A DNA stretch of 5,382 nucleotides, from the NCBI GenBank assembly GCA_003526435.1, contig DPWF01000135.1, forward strand, positions 1,502 through 6,883. The letters run 5' to 3'. Positions 1-5,094 of the stretch are shown here, piece after piece. The notes beneath the pieces are model-generated. The model saw nothing but the letters and a program-made list of their open reading frames with translations. It ran no database searches and had not been told where the DNA came from. The DNA comes from Chitinophagaceae bacterium. Lineage in GTDB: Bacteria > Bacteroidota > Bacteroidia > Chitinophagales > Chitinophagaceae. The translations under genes and the position numbers were made by a program. Within the stretch, counting starts at the first letter, position 1, and every line of letters begins with the position of its first letter.

Positions 1-7
1 TAAAATG

Positions 8-99
8 AGGGCATATAGACAGGTGACTGTTCATCATGCTTAACAGAAATTTTGCCTTCGGCCGAAATCTGAATAGTTTAGTCAATGATAATATGCCCT
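8..99. repeat. 9-bp inverted repeat enclosing a small hairpin, upstream of the acyltransferase gene
   Basis: AGGGCATAT at 8-16 is perfectly complementary to ATATGCCCT at 91-99, with a 74-nt interval. Inside lies a weaker hairpin at 44-71: CAGA/TCTG, TTT/AAA and GCC/GGC around a TTC loop, with small bulges. The hairpin begins directly after a TAA at 41-43 that closes the reading frame open from the left edge (2-43). It could be the end of an upstream gene followed by a weak terminator, or part of the leader of the gene at 131. No T-run follows the hairpin, so an ordinary intrinsic terminator is not supported. The pairing is seen directly; any role is a guess. Confidence 0.3.
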
Positions 100-130
100 A
101 TTTATTATCTTTCAGCCACAAACGACTGCT

Positions 131-1264
131 ATGAACCAACGTTATTATTCACTTGATGTATTCAGAGGTGCTACGGTTGCCCTGATGATACTGGTGAACA
201 ATCCCGGAAGCTGGGGGAATATTTATAGTCCCTTGAAACATGCCACCTGGCACGGCTGTACGCCCACCGATCTAGTATTTCCTTTTTTTCTCTTTGCAGT
301 AGGTAATGCCATGGCATTTGTGATGCCACGTTTTGAGGCAGCAGGTGATGCTGTATTCTGGAAAAAAGTAATCAAAAGAACTTTGCTTATTTTTTCAATA
401 GGTATTCTTTTACACTGGAGCCCGTTTGTAAAATGGGATGCTGATTCACTGGTTGCTAAAAGCCTCGACAATCTCCGGATATTCGGCGTATTGCAAAGAA
501 TTGCAGTTTGTTACTTTTTTGCTTCTGTAATTGTGTATTATGGAAAAACAAAAGGTGCTTTTGTAATTAGTGGTGTACTGTTATTACTTTATTGGTTTAT
601 TACAGTTTGGCTGGGAAAAGCCGGCGACCCGTTCAGTTTGCAAGGTTATTTCGGCATTTCAATTGATAAAGCCATATTGGGTGAAGCACATATGTACAAG
701 GGCGAAGGCGTGGCTTTTGATCCGGAAGGCATCAGCAGCACCATGGCAGCGATAGTTCAGGTTGTTTTTGGTTTCCTCGCTGGTCAATATATCCAGCAGA
801 AAGGAAAAACTTATGAAATGCTGGCCAACCTCATGATTGCAGGACTCGTTTTAATCTTTGCAGGATTTTGTTGGGATATGGTTTTTCCCATCAATAAAAA
901 AATATGGACCAGCAGTTATGTGCTTTATACAACCGGCCTGGCCATGTTAACCATCAGCTTATTGATTTACCTCATTGAGTTCAGAGGCATTAAAGGCGCA
1001 TGGAGCAGGTTTTTTGATGTATTTGGAAAGAATCCTCTGTTCATATTTGTACTCAGTGGTTTTCTTCCCAGACTACTTGCATTGATTCGTTTTAAAGATG
1101 GAGAAGAGCTTACCAGCCCTCTCTCCTGGTTCTGGAATCATATCTGCAAACCCATATCAGACGACCTCCGGAATGGCTCACTGCTATACGCATTGGTTAT
1201 GATTGCCTTTTACTGGCTGATTGTATACTGGATGGATAAGAAGAAAATTTATGTGAAGGTGTAG
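131..1264 (+). CDS. Membrane acyltransferase of the HGSNAT / DUF5009 family (NagX-like)
   Basis: This is a 377-residue polytopic inner-membrane protein related to heparan-alpha-glucosaminide N-acetyltransferase, whose members pass an acetyl group from cytosolic acetyl-CoA across the membrane to an amino sugar. The family pattern is clear. SLDVFRG (7-13) opens the first membrane segment. Residues 36-58 match the family core of the form KHxxWxGxTxxDLVFPxFxFxxG and include His37, which aligns with the proposed acetyl-carrying histidine. RIFGVLQRIAVCYF (116-129), FDPEGISSTMAAIV (196-209) and NKKIWTSSYVL (255-265) are also typical. About ten hydrophobic segments are visible. The lysine-rich tail (370-377) is probably cytosolic. 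The length fits bacterial members. No Shine-Dalgarno precedes the ATG, which is normal for Bacteroidota, and the start sits right before the conserved first motif. The gene converges on the amino-sugar operon. The acceptor is unknown; a peptidoglycan-derived or glycan amino sugar is plausible. Family call firm, substrate not. Confidence 0.9.
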   Translation: MNQRYYSLDVFRGATVALMILVNNPGSWGNIYSPLKHATWHGCTPTDLVFPFFLFAVGNAMAFVMPRFEAAGDAVFWKKVIKRTLLIFSIGILLHWSPFVKWDADSLVAKSLDNLRIFGVLQRIAVCYFFASVIVYYGKTKGAFVISGVLLLLYWFITVWLGKAGDPFSLQGYFGISIDKAILGEAHMYKGEGVAFDPEGISSTMAAIVQVVFGFLAGQYIQQKGKTYEMLANLMIAGLVLIFAGFCWDMVFPINKKIWTSSYVLYTTGLAMLTISLLIYLIEFRGIKGAWSRFFDVFGKNPLFIFVLSGFLPRLLALIRFKDGEELTSPLSWFWNHICKPISDDLRNGSLLYALVMIAFYWLIVYWMDKKKIYVKV

Positions 1265-1370
1265 ACTATAGTCCATAGACCATAGTCGATAGTGGTTGAA
1301 ATTACCTGTAAACACCTTTTTTAACCGACACTATGGACTATTGATTATGGACCATGGTCTGTCTATAGTC
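1265..1370. repeat. Inverted pair of degenerate heptamer (NNNATAG) arrays between convergent genes
   Basis: The left arm on the plus strand reads in 7-nt units: ACTATAG (1265-1271), TCCATAG (1272-1278), ACCATAG (1279-1285), TCGATAG (1286-1292). The right arm on the minus strand reads ACTATAG (1369-1363), a 4-nt break, ACCATGG (1358-1352), TCCATAA (1351-1345), TCAATAG (1344-1338), TCCATAG (1337-1331). The two arms pair: 1272-1294 against 1329-1351 match at 19 of 23 positions, and GACTATAG (1264-1271) pairs perfectly with CTATAGTC (1363-1370). The roughly 34-nt loop holds a T6 run at 1317-1322. The element overlaps the stop codons of both flanking genes. The large hairpin could act as a bidirectional terminator for the convergent genes, but it is GC-poor and that role is inferred. 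A second copy of the same architecture lies at 5017-5094. Confidence 0.75.
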
Positions 1371-1827
1371 TTCTGATCAGTACCGCAGGATTACCCGCAT
1401 AAATTCCAGGTTCTGTAATATCTTTTGTTACAACGGAACCTGCACCAATTACAGTATGACTGCAAATACTTACAGGTAAAATTGTGGCATTACTACCTAT
1501 GCTTACATGATTCTCTATTGTTGTGGGTTTCCATTGTGTAGTATCACCACCGGCTGGTGTGCCGGAACTAAAAACGTCATTTACAAACATCACACCATGA
1601 CCAATAAAACAATCGTTACCAATGGTAACCAATGAACAAATAAAACTGTGTGATTGTATTTTACATCGATCACCGATAATAGCATCTTTCTGAATTTCTA
1701 CAAAAGGACCAATAAAACTATCATCACCAATTTTACATTCGTAAAGATTACAGGGTTCTACCAGCTTTACATTTTCTCCGAACTGCACATCCCTGATAGT
1801 TGATTGTATGGTATTGAATGAAGACAT
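1363..1827 (-). CDS. Hexapeptide-repeat acyltransferase, WlbB/WbpD-like sugar N-acetyltransferase
   Basis: This 154-residue protein consists almost wholly of left-handed beta-helix hexapeptide repeats ([LIV]-G-x4), for example KIGDDSFIG (32-40), IIGDRCKIQS (50-59), TIGNDCFIG (68-76), SIGSNATI (109-116) and VIGAGSVVTKDI (126-137). It closes with GIYAGNPAVLIRRL (141-154), the usual end of this class. FIGHGVMFVNDVF (74-86) lines up with the WbpD/WlbB segment containing an active-site asparagine, here Asn83. Those enzymes acetylate the 3-amino group of a UDP-2-acetamido-3-amino-glucuronate using acetyl-CoA, and work as trimers in the cytosol. The gene is last in the operon, 6 nt after the oxidoreductase stop, which resembles the WlbA-WlbB pairing. 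Its TAG stop lies in a heptamer repeat. The aminotransferase expected between the two steps is not in the window, so the exact substrate is open. Other hexapeptide acetyltransferases (maltose or serine O-acetyltransferase types) fit less well. Confidence 0.85.
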   Translation of the reverse strand: MSSFNTIQSTIRDVQFGENVKLVEPCNLYECKIGDDSFIGPFVEIQKDAIIGDRCKIQSHSFICSLVTIGNDCFIGHGVMFVNDVFSSGTPAGGDTTQWKPTTIENHVSIGSNATILPVSICSHTVIGAGSVVTKDITEPGIYAGNPAVLIRRL

Positions 1828-1833
1828 TGTAGT

Positions 1834-2808
1834 TTATTTCGGTTTCGCACTGGCATAAATATGCTCAATTAGCATGATACTTTCCAGGCTTTCTTCAGGA
1901 CTGGTATAAAATTGATCTCCACTCTGCAAGGTACGAATCATCGATTGATATACTTTTTGCAAAGCTGAGCCGGGTTGATCAGGCTCTATCATCAAAGGTT
2001 TTGCTGTTTCTGCATATACAATAGCATCCAGGTAAGTACCGCCGATTTTGATGGTTCCTTTTTCAGCAAATAAAGTCAGAGAGCCTTCCATATTTTTTCT
2101 GAAACTGTTTACGGAGAATTGCAGGGTGCCGATCATGCCATTTTCAAATTGTAGCAATACCGCACCTTCATCGGCTTGTAATGCTGTATACTGATGATTT
2201 GCATTATGTGTTATTGCAGATACTTTTTCTACAGCACCAAAACACCAGTGTAACAGATCTATAAAATGACTGAACTGGGTAAATAAAACACCTCCATCCA
2301 GTTTTTCATTACCATGCCATGCATGATTTACATAGTAATTTTGATCGCGGTTCCAGAAGCAATTCACCTGTACACTGAATAATTTACCTAATTCGTTTTG
2401 CTGAATCGCTCTATACAGAGCCTCCACTGCCGGATTAAACCTGTTCTGCAACACCGTAAATAAATGTCGTTGATGTTTTTGGGCAGTCTCCATCATCCTC
2501 CGTGCATCGTTCACAGAGAGCGCCATTGGCTTCTCTACTAACACATGAAACCCATTTTCCAGTAAAGAAATGGTATGAGTTGCATGCAATCCATTTGGCG
2601 TACAAACAACTGCTACGTCTGCTGATGTATTTTGAATAAGCTGATCTAAAGAAGTGTAGAAGGGAACACCATATTGTAAAGCAGTATTTTTTGCCGTTAT
2701 TTCATCTGTATCACAAACAGCTATCAGTTCACCAGATTCAGTTATAATGTCCAGATGGCGTTTTGCCACATGACCACAACCTAACAGTATATACCTGATC
2801 TTTTGCAT
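1834..2808 (-). CDS. Gfo/Idh/MocA-family oxidoreductase, WlbA/WbpB-like
   Basis: This is an NAD(P)-dependent sugar oxidoreductase of 324 residues with an N-terminal Rossmann fold and a C-terminal alpha/beta substrate domain. Visible features are the dinucleotide loop GCGHVAKRH (10-18), the acidic end of strand two at VCDTD (31-35), VVCTPNGLH (67-75), the family VEKPMAL motif (91-97) with catalytic Lys93, and DGGVLFTQFSHFIDLLHW (171-188), where His181 and Asp184 fit the HxxD active-site pattern. This last motif and the length resemble WlbA/WbpB, which oxidise UDP-GlcNAc-uronate at C3. The reading frame continues upstream to an ATG at 2859, but that start would add 17 unconserved residues and overlap the murU-like gene by 50 nt. 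The ATG at 2808 lies 1 nt after the upstream stop and directly before the first beta strand, so it is preferred. The substrate is inferred from similarity and from the acetyltransferase downstream. Confidence 0.88.
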   Translation of the reverse strand: MQKIRYILLGCGHVAKRHLDIITESGELIAVCDTDEITAKNTALQYGVPFYTSLDQLIQNTSADVAVVCTPNGLHATHTISLLENGFHVLVEKPMALSVNDARRMMETAQKHQRHLFTVLQNRFNPAVEALYRAIQQNELGKLFSVQVNCFWNRDQNYYVNHAWHGNEKLDGGVLFTQFSHFIDLLHWCFGAVEKVSAITHNANHQYTALQADEGAVLLQFENGMIGTLQFSVNSFRKNMEGSLTLFAEKGTIKIGGTYLDAIVYAETAKPLMIEPDQPGSALQKVYQSMIRTLQSGDQFYTSPEESLESIMLIEHIYASAKPK

Positions 2809-2809
2809 A

Positions 2810-3535
2810 TCAGGTAAAAATTTGTTCTGCTTTGAGAATACTTTCGGGTTTACCAACATCTACTAATACTGTGCCTGTATGGTCGTAACTTTTTATCTGG
2901 TAGTCTGCACATAAATCGAGGTACACATCTACCATTGAAAATTTGCCTTCACGGCTTATTAATCTGAGTAAGTCTGCATTGATAACATGAATACCACTAA
3001 AAGCCATCTGCCTGAGACCAGCGATTGTTGTTGAAATATTGAAAGGCTTTTCTTCTCCCGTATTTACATTACGCCATCCTTTCAGAGAACCTTCTGAATC
3101 AAATAAAAAATAACGGGATGTATTTCTGTCAGAAACAGCAAGTGTAGCCAGAGGTTTCATTTGTTGATGTTGGCGAATCATGGCGCCGAGATCAAGTTGC
3201 GTCAGTATATCGGCATTCATCATCACAAAATCTTCTTCGCCTTCAAAATAACCAGCCGCTTTTTTTAGCCCGCCTCCTGTTTCCAATACTTCCTGCGTCT
3301 CATCAGAAATGGTGATTTTGCTACCCCAGCCCTTGTTCTTTTCAATGGCTTCTACAATCTGGTCGGCGAAATGATGCACATTTACCAACAGTTCTTGAAT
3401 ACCAAATTGTTGCAGGTAACGAATATTTCTTTCCAGCAATGATTTTCCATTTACCAATGCCAATGCTTTGGGATGGTGATCGGTCCAGGGTTTTAGCCTG
3501 GTACCCAAACCTGCTGCCAGTATCATTGCTTTCAT
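2810..3535 (-). CDS. murU: MurU-like sugar-1-phosphate nucleotidyltransferase
   Basis: This 241-residue single-domain cytosolic nucleotidyltransferase probably transfers UMP from UTP to N-acetylmuramate-1-phosphate, giving UDP-MurNAc for peptidoglycan recycling. The signature LAAGLGTRLKPWT (6-18) binds the nucleotide and PKAL (22-25) holds the conserved lysine. LETGGGLKKA (84-93) is close to the characteristic MurU segment. NAD (107-109) supplies a metal-binding aspartate (Asp109), FSGIHVI (179-185) lies near the sugar site, and VDVGKPES (225-232) supplies the second metal aspartate (Asp226). There is no C-terminal beta-helix, unlike GlmU, and the length matches MurU. It lies 4 nt after the AmgK-like kinase, the same pairing as amgK-murU in Pseudomonas, which favours MurU over mannose-1-phosphate guanylyltransferase or glucose-1-phosphate thymidylyltransferase. 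Product specificity cannot be read from sequence alone, and GlcNAc-1-P or another sugar-1-P could also be used. Confidence 0.87.
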   Translation of the reverse strand: MKAMILAAGLGTRLKPWTDHHPKALALVNGKSLLERNIRYLQQFGIQELLVNVHHFADQIVEAIEKNKGWGSKITISDETQEVLETGGGLKKAAGYFEGEEDFVMMNADILTQLDLGAMIRQHQQMKPLATLAVSDRNTSRYFLFDSEGSLKGWRNVNTGEEKPFNISTTIAGLRQMAFSGIHVINADLLRLISREGKFSMVDVYLDLCADYQIKSYDHTGTVLVDVGKPESILKAEQIFT

Positions 3536-3539
3536 ATAC

Positions 3540-4985
3540 TTATTTTACCCAGTTCTCTTTATTGGTATGATGTAATACCGTTTTTACTTTGTATTTATTG
3601 CGTAAGTGTCTGGCAGTTTGTTCTGCCGCATACACGCTTCTGTGCTGCCCACCTGTACAGCCAAAATTGATCATCAGGTTGTTGAACCCCCGTTTGAGGT
3701 AATCTTCCACCGTAATATCAATCAGGTCCCACACACTGTTCAGGAACTCATTCATTTTTGTTCTTTGTTCCAGAAAATCCTGAACCGGCTTATGCTGCCC
3801 GCTTTGTTTTTTGTATTCATCAAACCTGCCCGGATTCAATATACCCCTCATATCAAAAACAAAACCCCCACCATTTTCACTATCATCAGGAGGTATTCCT
3901 TTCTTGTAACTGAAGCTGTTGATATGAATCACAAGGGGTGTTTGTTCGTTGGCCTGTTGTGGCTCAAACCGATGAATCATTTCATCTGTTACCACGAGTT
4001 TCAATACACGATCAAACTCCGGAGTGATGATACCAATGCGTTTATGTTCAATAAAAAATTTCAGGTTACGCAATGCCAGGGGAATACTGGCTAAAAAGTG
4101 AGCTTTTCTTTCAAACAAACCACGAAAGCCATAGGCACCCATTACCTGTAGCAAACGAATGAGTACATATCCATTGTACTGACTTACAAAAGTGATACGA
4201 TCAACCGGCTCTTTTAACAACTGATCAATCTGATCCATGTAATACTCCAGCAGGCTATCCTTCCACTCTTCACTCAATTCTGCTTTTGCCTGCCATAACA
4301 ATGAAGCAACATCATACTGTAAAGCCCCTTTCATTCCACCCTGAAAATCGATAAAACTCACTTCCCCGTTTTTTACAATAATATTCCTGCTCTGGAAATC
4401 ACGGAACATGAAATACTTGTATTGTGTATGGGTGAGATAGGTACTTAATGCTTCAAAATCATCAAGCATCGCCTGTTTGTCATATGGTAACTGAAGGGTA
4501 TCCAGAAAATAATATTTGAAATATAAGAGGTCACTCAGAATAGCCTGTTTACCAAATTCTTTTGCTGTAAGACAGAGATTATAGTCCAGACCCTTATCAC
4601 CCACTATTTGTATGCGTGCCAGTGCTGCCAGACTTTTTTGAAAAAGCTGATAAGGTTGATCGGTATGACCCAATTCCTCCAGTTGATTCAATAAAGATGC
4701 TGTTCCCAGGTCCTCCTGTATATAAATGGTATTATCCTCATTTACACCCAATATCTCCGGTACAGGTAAACCGGCTTTCTTAAAATGCCGGCTGAACTGG
4801 ATAAAGGTGTTGGTCTCTTTCCGGTTGAGGTTATAAGTTGCTATAAATGTATCATTGCCTGCATATAGCCTGAAATAAATCCTGTCACTTCCGCTCTGTG
4901 GCAGTTTTTCAATACGGTCTGCAGTTCTTTGCTGCACAGAAGAAAAAAGTTCACCAATGCCTTGTATAACGGCTTCCATGTTCAT
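3540..4985 (-). CDS. AmgK-like sugar anomeric kinase fused to a RapZ C-terminal domain
   Basis: This is a 481-residue two-domain cytosolic protein. Residues ~1-340 form an aminoglycoside-phosphotransferase-type kinase. SGSDRIYFRL (31-40) is the nucleotide-loop region, MFRDFQSRN (193-201) the catalytic loop with Asp196 and Asn201, and FIDFQGG (211-217) the metal-binding Asp213. The DFQ and YDVASLL pattern resembles AmgK, which phosphorylates MurNAc and GlcNAc at C1. Residues ~351-481 match the RapZ C-terminal domain: INSFSYKKGIP (355-365), FVFDMRGILNPGR (375-387) and NFGCTGGQHRSV (440-451). In E. coli this domain binds glucosamine-6-phosphate, while the normal N-terminal P-loop domain of RapZ is absent here. 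The residue before RD in the catalytic loop is Phe instead of the usual His. The frame is open up to an ATG at 5063, but those 26 residues come from the intergenic repeat and lie upstream of the likely promoter. The start is therefore 4985, or equally 4979. First gene of the operon, 4 nt before murU. Confidence 0.9.
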   Translation of the reverse strand: MNMEAVIQGIGELFSSVQQRTADRIEKLPQSGSDRIYFRLYAGNDTFIATYNLNRKETNTFIQFSRHFKKAGLPVPEILGVNEDNTIYIQEDLGTASLLNQLEELGHTDQPYQLFQKSLAALARIQIVGDKGLDYNLCLTAKEFGKQAILSDLLYFKYYFLDTLQLPYDKQAMLDDFEALSTYLTHTQYKYFMFRDFQSRNIIVKNGEVSFIDFQGGMKGALQYDVASLLWQAKAELSEEWKDSLLEYYMDQIDQLLKEPVDRITFVSQYNGYVLIRLLQVMGAYGFRGLFERKAHFLASIPLALRNLKFFIEHKRIGIITPEFDRVLKLVVTDEMIHRFEPQQANEQTPLVIHINSFSYKKGIPPDDSENGGGFVFDMRGILNPGRFDEYKKQSGQHKPVQDFLEQRTKMNEFLNSVWDLIDITVEDYLKRGFNNLMINFGCTGGQHRSVYAAEQTARHLRNKYKVKTVLHHTNKENWVK

Positions 4986-4997
4986 GCTGATTTGTGG

Positions 4998-5027
4998 CGA
5001 AAATAGAACTAAGTGGGGAATAGTCAA
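4998..5027 (-). promoter_or_regulatory. Bacteroidota-type -33/-7 promoter for the kinase-murU operon
   Basis: On the minus strand, TTG (5027-5025) is followed after exactly 19 nt by TATTTTCG (5005-4998). This matches the Bacteroidota consensus TTG-N~19-TAnnTTTG with one mismatch in the -7 box. Initiation would fall a few bases downstream and leave a leader of roughly 5-10 nt before the ATG at 4985. The -33 TTG is part of the heptamer repeat (TCAATAG unit on the plus strand). The promoter excludes the upstream ATG at 5063 as the start. Found by eye, with no transcript data. Confidence 0.55.
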
Positions 5028-5094
5028 TAGCATATAGTCGATAGTCAATGGCCCATAGCTCATGACATATTAACCATGGGCCATCGACTATGAT
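5017..5094. repeat. Second inverted pair of degenerate heptamer (NNNATAG) arrays
   Basis: The plus strand carries consecutive 7-nt units: GGAATAG (5017-5023), TCAATAG (5024-5030), CATATAG (5031-5037), TCGATAG (5038-5044), TCAATGG (5045-5051), CCCATAG (5052-5058). On the minus strand the opposite arm reads ATCATAG (5094-5088), TCGATGG (5087-5081), CCCATGG (5080-5074). ATGGCCCAT (5048-5056) pairs perfectly with ATGGGCCAT (5076-5084), and ATAGTCGAT (5034-5042) with ATCGACTAT (5083-5091), separated by an unpaired heptad on the left arm. The element fills the gap between the permease stop, which it overlaps, and the kinase promoter, whose -33 box it contains. Same design as the element at 1265-1370 but different sequence, so this is a family and not a recent duplicate. 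It may also end permease transcripts. Confidence 0.75.

Noticed and set aside
1..37. Possible start of a leftward gene (ATGATG on the minus strand from 37, open to the edge)
   Set aside because: Only 12 codons are visible, there is no convincing promoter, and no recognisable protein start.
106..113. Possible -7 box (TATCTTTC) 17 nt before the membrane acyltransferase ATG
   Set aside because: One mismatch to TAnnTTTG, but there is no TTG at about 19-21 nt upstream, so the promoter cannot be supported.
223..755. Open frames on both strands within the membrane acyltransferase gene (223-471 minus, 570-755 plus)
   Set aside because: They overlap conserved coding sequence in other frames and show no family pattern.
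1265..1330. Classical intrinsic terminator for the acyltransferase gene
   Set aside because: The only T-run (1317-1322) lies in the loop and not after the stem, and the stem is AT-rich. Termination by the large hairpin remains possible but is not of the classical form.
1265..1370. CRISPR array or insertion-sequence end
   Set aside because: The units are 7 nt, contiguous and degenerate, with no spacers, no transposase and no target-site duplication.
2809..2859. Alternative upstream start for the oxidoreductase
   Set aside because: It would add 17 residues with no relation to the Rossmann fold and overlap murU by 50 nt, whereas the ATG at 2808 sits 1 nt after the murU stop and directly before the first beta strand.
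3606..4094. Plus-strand open frame of 162 codons opposite the kinase-RapZ gene
   Set aside because: It lies wholly antisense to a gene with clear conserved motifs, and its translation is rich in Cys, His and Ile with no recognisable domain. A shadow frame.
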